The notes under the pieces were generated by a model. It worked only from the letters and a program-made list of their open reading frames with translations, was not told where the DNA came from and did no database searches. A DNA stretch of 64,000 nucleotides from an uncultured Rubripirellula sp. (GTDB taxonomy: Bacteria > Planctomycetota > Planctomycetia > Pirellulales > Pirellulaceae): NCBI GenBank assembly GCA_938075415.1, contig CALJHC010000017.1, forward strand, positions 1 to 64,000, given 5' to 3'. Each line of letters starts with the position of its first letter. Within the stretch, counting starts at the first letter, position 1. Shown in pieces: positions 44,976 to 54,874 of the stretch. The translations under genes and the position numbers were made by a program.

Positions 44976-45957
44976 TCTTCTTTACCTCTCTAGGTCTTTC
45001 TTACAAAAAACACGTATCGATCACCCGGAGGCAATCGAAATCAAAATATTGACACTCAGCGTTATCCCAACCATGCAAAACATGACTTAATCATTCGAAA
45101 GCGATCCATGACTCCCGTCTTCCCTTGTGCCCCCGCGTTGAATATTTGACCCCAGTTCATGCTGCAGGCCGTCGATGATAACGCAATCCTCTTCGGCAAC
45201 ACCCTTGGAACCAGGCCTCCGTTAACTTCAGTCCAGTCAAGCACTTGAAAAGAAAACACACACCCGTCTGGCTCACTGAACAAAAAACTGAACTGATGTA
45301 ACAAACGCGAACACTCCAACCCAGCATCATTAAGCCCCGAACCGGCAGCCCCGAACCGGCAGTCCCGAACCGGCAGTCCCGAACCGGCAGTCCCGAACCG
45401 GCAGTCCCGAACCGGCAGTCCCGAACCGGCAGTCGTCATTGCACCATGGGTGCAATTTACAGACAGAAGCGATGGAACATTCCGAGGTCGCACCGGTGCC
45501 GGGGTGAACTAAGATCCTCTGCTACCCACTCGATCACCTCAACGCCTTCAATCGGCGTGTCATCTCATTTGCTTTTTCCACCACACCTGACTTCCCAAGC
45601 TTACCATGTCATCGCATCGAGAAGCTACGATAATGGTAGCCGATTCTATTGCCTACCGTCATTTCCTCGGCGAGTTTCGTGAAGCAGCGAGTCGCTTGTG
45701 TCTCTTCGATTTGTGTGAATCCAACCAAAACACCTGCGTTTGAAAACGCATTAAAATCTCGCAGTTCTCATTGCTAAATCAACTATCTCCAAAAAGCTCA
45801 CAACACGGTTGCCACTAGCTAAAACCCAGCGCCGTGTCTGCCAGCACCGATAATGTTGAAACTCACCTGGATCCCCGTTGCCGTCGCTGAGAAACGATTG
45901 GCTTCGAAGAAAAAACGAACGACACTCCAAAACAATCAACCGACCCAACAGTAACAG
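44976..45957. other. 1-kb gap with a 7-copy minisatellite
   Basis: No supported gene. It contains the 14-bp repeat array at 45337-45434. The frame that runs across it on the minus strand is an artefact of the repeat. Confidence 0.5.
45337..45434. repeat. 14-bp tandem array, seven copies
   Basis: Seven head-to-tail copies of CCCGAACCGGCAGT begin at 45337, 45351, 45365, 45379, 45393, 45407 and 45421. Only the first deviates (C for T at its last base). The period is not a multiple of three, so it is not coding. Confidence 0.97.
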
Positions 45958-47454
45958 ATGGCAATCGAACACATGACCCGATTTTTTCAGTACGCGGCGA
46001 TAGCCAATATGATGCTCTCCCTTTCCTGTGTTCAAAATACGTTTGGTACCGAACCGGTAATGGATGTTTCGGCTTCCGAGTTATTCGAGACTCGAATCAT
46101 GCCAATCTTTCGTTCACCGAAACCCTCCAGTTGTATTCAATGCCACCTCGCCTCCGTTGATCTCAAAGATTACATCTTGCCGAGCCATGAGAAAACATTT
46201 CACGCTCTCAAGAACGCCAATCTGATTAACATCGAAAAACCGGCAGATTCCAAGATACTTTCGTTGATCAAAATGGGCGAGAAAGATGGCAACCTTTCAG
46301 CAAAGCGTTTGCACGAAAAAATGAGACTTGCGGAATACCACGCTTTTGCGAGCTGGATCGAAGCCTGCTGCAAGACACCGGAGTTGCTTCAATCGGGGCA
46401 AACCATATCAAACACGAACAACGCGTCAGAAGATGTCTCGGCGATTGGCTCATCGAGCCCCCTTGAAATCATTTGGCATGCCAGGAAAAGTCGACTTGTC
46501 GAATCATTTGCGAGAAACATCTGGTCACAACGCATGCGTTGCTTCCCGTGCCACACTCCTGATGAAATCAACCCTCAAAACCCAAAGCACGAAAAAGCCT
46601 CCCAGCGACATCAAGAACTCGTCTCCAAGCATGGAGCAAAAATGAATCTATTTGAGGCGTCACCCGAAAAAACTCTTGATCGTTGGATTGCATCCAGTCG
46701 ACGCAAACACAGTAAACACCTGCCCTTGATCAACCTCGAATCACCATCGGATAGCTTGATTCTTTTAAAGCCCATCTCGAGAGTCCCAACCAAGAATGAT
46801 GCCGGAACACTGGGCCCCGCATCCTCAATCCCTCCGGTCTCGCACATGGGCGGGATCAAAATGCACCGTCATGATCAATCCTACAAAGCGATGATCCTCT
46901 GGATTAAGGATTATGCGGCAGTGGTTGGCAATCGGTACACCCAAGTCGAGCACCTTCCAACTGACAACTGGATTCCGACTCAAAGCGTTTTGCGAATGTC
47001 CAACCTTCCCACGGATCTGGAAGTTGGTACGCCGGTGCAATTATTTATCTACCAGAAGGGTCAACCACGAACCAAGCCTCTCGCATTCACCCAAGGCCTA
47101 ACAACACCGCGAGGATTCGCCAATGGCACTCTATCGCTCATCCGTTCAAATATTTCCGCCGTTGAACTCGATGGTGATGGGCAAAGAGCCGAGCACGCCA
47201 ATCTAAAAAACGACATTGCCCGCGAGACCACGACGCCCGTTAATCAAAGCGAAATCAAAACCGCCCTACCACAGGGAAAATATGTGATCGAAGCCTACAT
47301 TGATCGATCAAAAAAAATAGAACATTCGCCAACCGCTTTTCTCGATCGCACAGACTATGTTGGGGAAATCATCGTCGAAACAGATTGGAAAACAGGATTT
47401 CCTGACGCAACAATCTTCTCAGCACAAAAACTCACGCGATCAAAAGATCCGTGA
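45958..47454 (+). CDS. Exported protein with two CxxCH sites
   Basis: The 498-residue product has a signal-peptide-like start (MTRFFQYAAIANMMLSLSC after a short lead). CIQCH near residue 58 sits in a planctomycete cytochrome-like context (FETRIMPIFRSPKPSSCIQCHLASVDLKDYI), and CFPCH lies near 195. The regions around SKILSLIKMGEKDG and ILLKPISRVP resemble the cytochrome C planctomycete domain twice over; the C-terminal 170 residues look like a beta domain. It probably binds two haems c in the periplasm; function is unknown. ATG 45973 is an alternative start. Confidence 0.75.
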   Translation: MAIEHMTRFFQYAAIANMMLSLSCVQNTFGTEPVMDVSASELFETRIMPIFRSPKPSSCIQCHLASVDLKDYILPSHEKTFHALKNANLINIEKPADSKILSLIKMGEKDGNLSAKRLHEKMRLAEYHAFASWIEACCKTPELLQSGQTISNTNNASEDVSAIGSSSPLEIIWHARKSRLVESFARNIWSQRMRCFPCHTPDEINPQNPKHEKASQRHQELVSKHGAKMNLFEASPEKTLDRWIASSRRKHSKHLPLINLESPSDSLILLKPISRVPTKNDAGTLGPASSIPPVSHMGGIKMHRHDQSYKAMILWIKDYAAVVGNRYTQVEHLPTDNWIPTQSVLRMSNLPTDLEVGTPVQLFIYQKGQPRTKPLAFTQGLTTPRGFANGTLSLIRSNISAVELDGDGQRAEHANLKNDIARETTTPVNQSEIKTALPQGKYVIEAYIDRSKKIEHSPTAFLDRTDYVGEIIVETDWKTGFPDATIFSAQKLTRSKDP

Positions 47455-47622
47455 TCACTGAGAATGAGCCGTTCCTAGCGAGTCGACAACAGCTCACACG
47501 AACAAGCTTCTTACGGACAGTCAGTTTGAGACCGATCGCGTCTCCGCAGACAACGGCAACAAGTTCAATCACAACTCGTCATAAAATCATCACCCTCGCA
47601 TCCCCAATATTCAAAACGCTCG

Positions 47623-49050
47623 ATGCTGAACCCGACTTACCCTTTTTATTTAGCTGGCAAACCTATCTCAGCGGGCGATACGCTACCGGTCATCGACAAG
47701 TATTCACTCAAGGCAGCCACACACGTTTACCTTGCGAGCGGCGAAGAGATTGACGCGGGAATTGCTGCGGCAAACCAAGCTCGTGAACCGATGCGTCGAC
47801 TTCGCCCCTACGAGAGGAAAAAAATCCTAGAGCACTGCGTCGCAAAATTCCGTGACCGATTCGATGAACTGGCCATGTCTCTGTGCATCGAGGCGGGCAA
47901 ACCAATTCGCGACGCCAAGGGCGAAGTCAATCGCCTAATCGACACCTTTCAAATCGCTGCGGAAGAATCTGTTCGGATTGGTGGCGAAGTCATGAATCTC
48001 GAAGTATCGGAAAGAGCCCGGGGATATCGCGGGATGTACCAGAAGGTACCCATCGGCACCTGCTCTTTCATCTCACCATTCAATTTCCCACTCAATCTTG
48101 CGGCCCACAAAATTGCCCCGGCCATCGCCGCAGGATGCCCATTTGTTTTAAAACCGGCCAGCAAAACACCAATCGGCGCATTACTTATCGGCGAAATCCT
48201 TACCGAGACGGAACTACCTAGCGGTGCCTTTTCAATCCTTCCTTGTCATCGCAATGAAGCAAGTGCTTTCATCACTGATGAACGAATCAAGCTACTTAGT
48301 TTTACAGGTTCACCTGACGTTGGATGGGAATTAAAAACACGAGCCGGAAAAAAGAAGGTCGTCCTGGAACTCGGAGGAAATGCGGCTTGCGTCGTTGACA
48401 AGGGTGTTGACCTCGATGACACAGTTGAACGAATCCTGATCGGCGCCTTCTATCAGTCAGGGCAAAGCTGCATCAGTGTGCAACGCCTAATCATCCACGA
48501 AAGCATTTACGAGGAAATCAAAACTCGACTCATCAATCGCGCTCAGGAATTGATCTGTGGCGACCCCAAAAATGAAGCAACATTCATCGGGCCAATGATT
48601 TCGGAAAACGATGCGATCAGACTAGAACACTGGGTTGCAAATGCAATTTCCATGGGTGGAAAGCTCTTATGCGGAGGCCGTCGCTCCGGCGCAATTTTCA
48701 ATGCAACACTTCTCGAAGAGGTACCGAGAAATGCTGAAATCTACTCAAAGGAAGCATTCGGACCCATCGCTGTCCTAAGTAAGTTTCAGGAGTTCGATGA
48801 GGCGATCAAGGAAGTCAATGACAGCCAATTTGGCTTACAGGCTGGTGTCTTCACTCGTGATATCTATCACATCCAACAGGCGTGGGATGAAATGGAGGTG
48901 GGCGGAGTGATCATCGGGGATGTTCCATCGTGGCGAGTGGATCACATGCCATACGGCGGTGTCAAAGATAGCGGCCTCGGCCGAGAAGGCGTTCGGTTCG
49001 CCATCGAGGAAATGTCAGAGGTTCGCAACCTGGTCATACGGACACCCTGA
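47623..49050 (+). CDS. NAD(P)-dependent aldehyde dehydrogenase
   Basis: The 475-residue product is an aldehyde dehydrogenase. PIGTCSFISPFNFPLNLAAHKIAPAIAAGCPFVLKPASKTP binds NAD(P), VLELGGNAA carries the general-base Glu, and FYQSGQSCISVQRLI the catalytic Cys. EAFGPIAVLSKF and PYGGVKDSGLGREG complete the fold. The closest subgroups are the succinate-semialdehyde and non-phosphorylating glyceraldehyde-phosphate types, but the sequence alone does not fix the substrate. It follows the CxxCH protein by 168 bp on the same strand. Confidence 0.9.
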   Translation: MLNPTYPFYLAGKPISAGDTLPVIDKYSLKAATHVYLASGEEIDAGIAAANQAREPMRRLRPYERKKILEHCVAKFRDRFDELAMSLCIEAGKPIRDAKGEVNRLIDTFQIAAEESVRIGGEVMNLEVSERARGYRGMYQKVPIGTCSFISPFNFPLNLAAHKIAPAIAAGCPFVLKPASKTPIGALLIGEILTETELPSGAFSILPCHRNEASAFITDERIKLLSFTGSPDVGWELKTRAGKKKVVLELGGNAACVVDKGVDLDDTVERILIGAFYQSGQSCISVQRLIIHESIYEEIKTRLINRAQELICGDPKNEATFIGPMISENDAIRLEHWVANAISMGGKLLCGGRRSGAIFNATLLEEVPRNAEIYSKEAFGPIAVLSKFQEFDEAIKEVNDSQFGLQAGVFTRDIYHIQQAWDEMEVGGVIIGDVPSWRVDHMPYGGVKDSGLGREGVRFAIEEMSEVRNLVIRTP

Positions 49051-49618
49051 ACTGCAATCGCTCTTCCACTTCTCTCACGGACATGGAAAACCGCTCACCC
49101 TAGGCAGATTGATCTTGGCAATCTTACCCCGCTAACTTGGCACGCTAACTACCTCTGCAACGGCAACCAGTGAATCCAAGATCGTGAGCTTCACGAACCC
49201 ACTCGGCAGGCCCCAAGGATGAAGCCCCAGAATGTTCAAACGAGAATGTCCAAACCGCGCCCAAGAGCCCAACCCTCACCACTGACCTTTTGCAATACTC
49301 CCCGCCCCCTCCCCAGACGCTCTCCTTTGCTTCGCGACTCTCGCGAAAACCGGCCGTGAATCCCCCAGTTCTAATCGCGGAGTGCCTCCCCGTGCTCTCG
49401 ACTAACCATCAACGCGAATCCCCTTAAAAAAATTGGGTTTTAACCCACAGACACCATACTAGACTTGGTGCTCAACACTATTTGAGAAAATAAAACATGC
49501 CTAAAACGCACCCATCAAAAACTTAGTTACTTCGGTAATCGTTTGGATTTCATCCAGGGCAACGCAATCGGAACCCACGCATGGCCAACCGTGATCAGCC
49601 AAACCGAATCACTGTCAA
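49051..49618. other. Convergent intergenic gap
   Basis: No gene seen. A short palindromic hairpin, TTCGCGA-CTC-TCGCGAA, lies at 49331-49347. Confidence 0.4.
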
Positions 49619-50452
49619 TCACTTTAGATAAATTCCGTTTAATTGATCACAGGACCAAAGCAATCCCCTCGTGACAAGATCCAAATATCGGTCATCGGCA
49701 ACGGTTGCATTGTTGTGCCCCAAAGTTGTTGCAAAAACCTTTGCACCGCCCTGATAAGCGTTAGTCCAAACGACAACACAATCATCAACTCGTTGCGTGC
49801 CGTCTTTTCTGTTAATCACCTGTTTTCCACGGGCGAGCGAAGTGGCAGTCCCCAACAACTTGCCCTCACTGTTGTTGTACAACTCTTCATTAACGGTTTT
49901 CCAATCAGCTCCGCGTAGTGGATTGGTAATTTCATGCTTTGCCGAATCAAAGGTGATTTCAATGGGAAGCTGAGGACCATGCCCTGTGGTTTGCAGTCCC
50001 GTGAATTCAAACCAAGGGGTGACATCGGGGTAACCCTCGGTCCGATAGCTATGCATTCCACAATGCAGAATGACTGCGGGAACACCAGCCCGATGAGGAC
50101 TCAAAATGCGATTCACAACGGACAAATCCTTCACTGCCGAAGAACACTCATCGTGAATCACCACATCATAGCCCCTCGCCCAATCTGTTGATTCATAAAC
50201 CGGGTTCATGTGCCCGGTGCTTTTGTCCGAATCCAAAGCAACGACGACCTCAACATTCGCTCGGGCTTCAATTCCTTCTGAAAGCAGCTTTGATTGAGTT
50301 TGGTAATCATGGCAGCACCCTCCCAGCACAAGCAACGCACGAAGGGGTTTTGGCTTAGAATCATCCGCGACGGCCGGTTTGACAGACGCCGTAATCGACA
50401 AGAAAGCCAAAGTAATAACCAGCAGGGCATACCGATCTGATCGAATTTGCAT
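49619..50452 (-). CDS. Secreted ThuA-like protein
   Basis: The 277-residue product starts with a signal peptide (LLVITLAFLSITASVKPAVADD). The ThuA fold (class-I glutamine-amidotransferase-like) follows: LRALLVLGGCCHDYQTQSKLLSEGI, YDVVIHDECSSAV, and AVILHCGMHSYRTEGYP, the counterpart of the 'HCAIHTYR' family motif. The PYQGGAKVFATTLGHNN-like end (TNAYQGGAKVFATTLGHNNATV) is also typical. ThuA-like proteins go with sugar oxidation genes in planctomycetes, but the chemistry is not established. ATG 50452 gives the signal peptide; the longer frame to 50677 looks non-coding. Confidence 0.9.
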   Translation of the reverse strand: MQIRSDRYALLVITLAFLSITASVKPAVADDSKPKPLRALLVLGGCCHDYQTQSKLLSEGIEARANVEVVVALDSDKSTGHMNPVYESTDWARGYDVVIHDECSSAVKDLSVVNRILSPHRAGVPAVILHCGMHSYRTEGYPDVTPWFEFTGLQTTGHGPQLPIEITFDSAKHEITNPLRGADWKTVNEELYNNSEGKLLGTATSLARGKQVINRKDGTQRVDDCVVVWTNAYQGGAKVFATTLGHNNATVADDRYLDLVTRGLLWSCDQLNGIYLK

Positions 50453-50983
50453 TTCGTTGAATCCCACTTGATTTAAAAAGAAACAGACGTTGAACGCCAT
50501 CAGCAGTGTCCAGTCCCAACACTTGGCTGGACTTACCCATAGGGTACCGGATTCACCTCCCAAATGTTCTTCAGAAGCAACAGCATTGAAACGCCCTCTC
50601 AGGGGGAAAGCAAACCGGTCACAAAACACCGCACTGTGGCCTCTCAAACTCATTACCCGCTCAACCCGACTGCCCACTTCCTATACAAACCAAGACGACT
50701 CCCAAAATAACGACGGTGACTTTGCATTTTTCCCATGCAAAGGTGAATCCGCTACGAATCAAAATCGCCAGTAATCTGAGTCAAAGCCGTTGCTTGTGAT
50801 GCAACCTGCCACTTAATCTATCGAGAACATTCTCGGCATAGCGCACCACTGGCCTGTATGACCAGCGTCTTAACGAGTAAAACTCTTAACACAAACCATG
50901 AACCGCGGACGACTGCAACTCCAATTCCCCATGTTGGACAATGTGGCTAGCACGCGTTAACGAATCGAAACGTGACGAATTAA
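50453..50983. other. Divergent intergenic gap with a small palindrome
   Basis: No gene. The main structure is a 14-bp palindrome at 50822-50835. Confidence 0.4.
50822..50835. promoter_or_regulatory. 14-bp palindrome, possible operator
   Basis: CGAGAACATTCTCG is two 6-bp half sites around CA, about 150 bp upstream of the methyltransferase start. The form is that of a dimeric repressor site; its regulator is unknown. Confidence 0.3.
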
Positions 50984-51643
50984 ATGCTCAGCCCAAAACT
51001 CTACAAGAATGGCCATGCGTACGATTTGTTCATGCGAGTCTTTGGCTTTGAGGCCAGCGTTGAACGCTTTCTGAGTCGATTACCCATCACAGTACCGGAA
51101 GGTGGCAAAATACTTGACACCGGCTGTGGATCCGGAACGCTTGGAATCCACTTCCTTCAGTCTGGTAACCGAACCAGTCTGCTGTCGACAGACCTCGAAC
51201 CAAACTTCATTGACGCAGCAAAAAAGAAGGCCAGTCGAAGAGGGATTCGAGCGGACCGAATGAATGTTGGCATCGCTGATATTTCAAGGCCAGATTTGAT
51301 AACCACTATTGATCAACAAGCCATTACGCTCGAAAAAGAATCGTTTAGCCTGATCTGCATCGGCGCTGTACTTGGTTACGCCAAATCCCCCGAATCGAGT
51401 CTGCAATGCCTTGTTGAATTACTCCAACCAGGTGGCTACCTGCTCAATCTAGAGATGTGTGAGACAGCGCTCGGCAAGTATGTTTGCGGTCGATACCATT
51501 ACCACAACATAAGTCTCGAGCGCATGTCGCAAATCTTAAGAGAAGACTGTGAGGTCACCAGTCACTCAATGAACTGGCAGCATTTCCCCGCCTGCATGAC
51601 GAGGACAGCAGTGATCGCAAAGAAGAATGCCCCATCGCGGTAA
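50984..51643 (+). CDS. SAM-dependent methyltransferase
   Basis: The 219-residue product is a class-I methyltransferase: motif I is KILDTGCGSGTLGIHFL, the acidic ribose-binding position is STDLEPNF, and later motifs read FSLICIGAVLGYAKSPESSL and LLQPGGYLLNLEMCE. The start MLSPKLYKNGHAYDLFMRVFGFE resembles lipid or small-molecule methyltransferases, but no substrate is deducible. It is cytoplasmic, with no signal or membrane segment, and stands as a single gene. Confidence 0.85.
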   Translation: MLSPKLYKNGHAYDLFMRVFGFEASVERFLSRLPITVPEGGKILDTGCGSGTLGIHFLQSGNRTSLLSTDLEPNFIDAAKKKASRRGIRADRMNVGIADISRPDLITTIDQQAITLEKESFSLICIGAVLGYAKSPESSLQCLVELLQPGGYLLNLEMCETALGKYVCGRYHYHNISLERMSQILREDCEVTSHSMNWQHFPACMTRTAVIAKKNAPSR

Positions 51644-51871
51644 CCACCACCACTTGCATTTCAAAAACGACCTCAAATGAACCTCAAATTCATGCCCCAA
51701 TGACTTATTGATAATAGACAGATCAACTGATCAGACAAATCACTCGAGCATCGCGGGTCATCACAACAGATACAACCCAGCAAATCCCTCAAGCAACCGC
51801 CCGATATTGCTTAACCAAAGCGATCCGAACAGCCACCGCTGAGGGAGCCTGCCCAGTTCGACGGTCTCGAT

Positions 51872-51916
51872 ATATCGCGTTGAATAATATCGCGTTGAGT
51901 AATATCGCGTTGAGTA
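51872..51916 (+). repeat. 15-bp triple repeat at the peroxidase start
   Basis: ATATCGCGTTGAATA, ATATCGCGTTGAGTA and ATATCGCGTTGAGTA follow each other. Each copy holds an in-frame TTG, so the repeat triples the possible start codons of the downstream gene. Confidence 0.95.
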
Positions 51917-53187
51917 ATTTCTCGAGGTTAATAGCAATCAACATCCAGAACCCACAAACCAGACAGACTGATCACTGCTTGTTTTTCAAAGTGATCATCT
52001 GCGGCGCCCTTCTCGCGATGCATTGCGGTCAGCTGATTGCCGAGCAAAACCCTACCAAGCTGGAGCGCAGTGTTCGTATCGGTCAGAACATTTTCCTAGA
52101 CACAAACCTTTCAGAGCCTAGGGGACAGGGCTGCATCTCATGCCATCGGCCGGAACATGCATTTGCTGACCCGCGTCCGGCATCCTCTGGTGCGGTACAA
52201 ACCAGAAAGGGGAACCGAAACTCTCCTTCATTAATGTACGCTGCATTGGTGCCACCATTCGCTTTTGACGAATTCTTCACGCCGGACGGCGAAGAAGTCT
52301 ACGCCTATGAGGGCGGCCTTTTTTGGGATGGCCGGTCGCGTGACATCTTTGAACAGGTCCAGCAGCCATTCTACGATTCCAACGAAATGAATTTAAAGGA
52401 TGAAAGCCAGCTTGCTGCTCGCATCAGAACCTCTGCCTACGCGAAAGAATTTCGGGATTGGATCGGTGACTCGAGATGGAAAAACGACAAAGAGCTTGCC
52501 TACCATAGCTACCTCGCCTTGGTTGACTTCCTGCAAAGCCCCATGTTTCGGCCCTTTGATGCGAAAATCGATGATTTCCTTGACGGACAACCGAATGCCC
52601 TGAACGAAATTGAAAGCCGTGGCCTGGCACTCTACACAGGCAAAGCGAATTGCTCAGGTTGCCACCCTCTGAACTCTAACCATTGGGAACAACCACTCTT
52701 AAGCGATTTTGGCTACGACAACCTCGGCGTCCCCTCGGTGGGAACCGCAGATCCGGGACTGGGTAACCACACTGGCAACCCGGGCGAAGTCGGACAGTTC
52801 CGGTCACCCTCTCTTCGCAATGTTGCACTCACAGCACCCTACATGCACAACGGGTCAATCAAGTCATTGCGAGAGGTGGTTGATTTTTACAACACTCGTG
52901 ACACCAATCGCAAACGATGGACCAAGACGGACTTTCCGAAGACCGTAAACCGTGACGACCTTGGTGATCTAAAGCTGAGTGACTCAGAAATCGACGAAAT
53001 CGTCGCATTCCTTCATTGCTTTACAGATCGAAACCTGAAACAGATCAACAAAAAATCGGTGTTTCCGGAGGCTCCCCCGGGAACACCGACCAGCGAGTCA
53101 AAAAAACTATTCTTCCCTGTTTGGACTCATCGCCTGCACCCCTGCTATCAGGGATCCACAATCTTCCCAGAAGATAAAACCGAATAA
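51880..53187 (+). CDS. Di-haem cytochrome c peroxidase/MauG-like protein
   Basis: The product has two CxxCH haem sites, CISCH (in RGQGCISCHRPEHAFADPR) and CSGCH (in KANCSGCHPLNS). It also has the family motifs FAFDEFFTPDGEEVYAYEGGLFWDGRS and FRSPSLRNVALTAPYMHNGS. Such enzymes reduce hydrogen peroxide or oxidise protein or metabolite substrates in the periplasm. The start is unclear: the frame opens at TTG 51880 in the 15-bp triple repeat (giving NIALSNIALSNF), while the signal peptide FFKVIICGALLAMHCGQLIAEQ would fit a TTG at 51979 better. No good ribosome-binding site is visible for either. The C-terminal part after the second haem is normal. Confidence 0.85.
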   Translation: MNNIALSNIALSNFSRLIAINIQNPQTRQTDHCLFFKVIICGALLAMHCGQLIAEQNPTKLERSVRIGQNIFLDTNLSEPRGQGCISCHRPEHAFADPRPASSGAVQTRKGNRNSPSLMYAALVPPFAFDEFFTPDGEEVYAYEGGLFWDGRSRDIFEQVQQPFYDSNEMNLKDESQLAARIRTSAYAKEFRDWIGDSRWKNDKELAYHSYLALVDFLQSPMFRPFDAKIDDFLDGQPNALNEIESRGLALYTGKANCSGCHPLNSNHWEQPLLSDFGYDNLGVPSVGTADPGLGNHTGNPGEVGQFRSPSLRNVALTAPYMHNGSIKSLREVVDFYNTRDTNRKRWTKTDFPKTVNRDDLGDLKLSDSEIDEIVAFLHCFTDRNLKQINKKSVFPEAPPGTPTSESKKLFFPVWTHRLHPCYQGSTIFPEDKTE

Positions 53188-53519
53188 AAAAGGTGAAACC
53201 TAAGTGTGAACCACCTGATATAAAAATCTGTGGCGACTCCGAAACAAGACAAAAATGTTGACCAGTTCATCGCCTTCAACAACCCCGCAAAGAAATCTGG
53301 TTAACGGTCGCAATCGGACATACCCCCGGCGGCGTTTACAACCAGCACTACGGACCAATCAAGATACAAGCAAACTGCGAGCCCAATAAAAACGAAGCAA
53401 AACGGCAGTAAAAACGAAGCAAACTCGCAGTAAAAGCACAGCGTGCAAACATCCGCTAAACTTTTGCATCACCATCGAAATTCGACTCAATCCTTCATCT
53501 CAATTCAGACCCATCAAAC
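53188..53519. other. Gap with a 22-bp repeat
   Basis: No gene; the repeat at 53387-53430 is the only structure. Confidence 0.4.
53387..53430. repeat. 22-bp tandem repeat, two copies plus a partial third
   Basis: Units at 53387-53408 and 53409-53430 begin TAAAAACGAAGCAAA and differ at two positions; TAAAAGCA begins a third. Confidence 0.9.
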
Positions 53520-54527
53520 ATGAATCGACATCAAAAGAATCAAACAGAGCGACGAGATTTCCTGAAAGTCTCCGCTGCAGCATGTGCGACGTTCGCGACA
53601 TTAAATAGCAATCAGGCGAAATCAGAAATCCTGGGCCGTCGGAAACGCGAAGCCTTCCAGATCTCACTCGCTCAATGGACCCTGGTCCGTGAATTACGCA
53701 GCGGAAAAATTGACAATCTGGAGTTTGCACAAGTCGCCCATGACCATGGAATCAACGCAATTGAATATGTCAATCAATTCTTCATGGACAAGGCAAATGA
53801 CCAGACCTACCTGAATCAAATGAAGCAAAGAGCCGATGACGCTGGTGTCACAAGTGTCTTGATCATGTGTGACAACGAAGGCAATCTTGGTGATCCGGAC
53901 TCAACAAAAAGAACAACTGCCATCGATAATCATCGAAAGTGGATTGATGCGGCAAAGTCACTCGAATGTCACTCCATTCGCGTTAACGCACGCAGCGGTG
54001 GCTCCTGGGAGGAACAGGTAAAGCTTGCAGCAGATGGCCTTGCTCGCCTGAGTGAGATTGGTGATAAAAACCAAATCAATGTGATTGTGGAAAACCATGG
54101 CGGACTCTCGAGCAATGCTGATTGGCTCGCGGAGGTCATGCAAAAAGTCGACCACCCAAGATGTGGCACGCTTCCAGACACTGGTAACTTCAGGATCAAT
54201 GGAAATGAAACCTACGACTCCTACAAAGGAGTCGCCAAACTCATGCCTTGGGCGAAAGGGGTGTCCATCAAGGACACCGCTTGGGACGGTGACGGAAACC
54301 AGAGCGATCTCGACTTCACTCGCATGATGCAGATTGTCGTTGACGCTGGGTACAACGGGTACTGCGGAATCGAATACGGTGGCTTTGCCGGATTAGACAG
54401 TGCGAGGCAGGACCTGGAATCAGCCAGAGAAAACCTTACTTCCCAAAACGGCAACTTCCTCGGCAACCGTCTGCTTCGGCGACTCCAAGAAACCGGGCGG
54501 TTGCGAGCTAGATCTCGTCGTTCATGA
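53520..54527 (+). CDS. Tat-exported sugar isomerase/epimerase-like TIM barrel
   Basis: The 335-residue product begins with a Tat signal (RRDFLKVSAAACATFATL). A xylose-isomerase-like TIM barrel follows, with FQISLAQWTLVRELR, NAIEYVNQFFMD, INVIVENHGGLSSNADW, CGTLPDTGNF, and GYCGIEYGGFAG near the end. The conserved Glu and Asp residues for metal binding are in ENHGG, LPDTGN and IEYGG. The substrate is a sugar or sugar acid, not fixed by sequence. A second, distinct member is encoded at 54875-55708 on the other strand, so this pair is convergent. Confidence 0.88.
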   Translation: MNRHQKNQTERRDFLKVSAAACATFATLNSNQAKSEILGRRKREAFQISLAQWTLVRELRSGKIDNLEFAQVAHDHGINAIEYVNQFFMDKANDQTYLNQMKQRADDAGVTSVLIMCDNEGNLGDPDSTKRTTAIDNHRKWIDAAKSLECHSIRVNARSGGSWEEQVKLAADGLARLSEIGDKNQINVIVENHGGLSSNADWLAEVMQKVDHPRCGTLPDTGNFRINGNETYDSYKGVAKLMPWAKGVSIKDTAWDGDGNQSDLDFTRMMQIVVDAGYNGYCGIEYGGFAGLDSARQDLESARENLTSQNGNFLGNRLLRRLQETGRLRARSRRS

Positions 54528-54874
54528 ACTGCCCAAGAAAGTCGTTACTCAATCGAACCAACGGATTGCCATAGAGCGATCCGCGGAGTGCAAGCTCATC
54601 CATTGGATGCGAGTAAGACAAACGTAGAATTGAGCGGTGGTGAGCGGTGGTGAGCGGATAAAATCCAGACAGTTGAGTTACCATCCACCCGCAACTCACT
54701 GCGCGTCTTCTTCTCCGCAAGCAACAGCCCAACACTCCAACAGCCCATCGCCCCAACACCATGCGACCGCCTCAATGGCCAGCTGGTGCGACGGAAAGCG
54801 GATGAAACGCGGGACAGCAAAAGCTATTCCGCGTCTTTTAATAGGCGAAGAAAAAGCGATCTAAAGACTGAGCG
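54528..54874. other. Convergent gap with a 10-bp repeat
   Basis: No gene seen; the short repeat at 54631-54657 is the only structure. Confidence 0.4.
54631..54657. repeat. 10-bp tandem repeat, 2.7 copies
   Basis: TGAGCGGTGG occurs at 54631-54640 and 54641-54650, and TGAGCGG begins a third copy. Confidence 0.9.

Noticed and set aside
45337-45434. Possible CRISPR array
   Set aside because: Units are 14 bp with no spacers, so it is a tandem repeat.
45062-45493. Minus-strand frame across the 14-bp array
   Set aside because: It is created by the repeat, whose 14-bp period shifts frame; the product has no natural composition.
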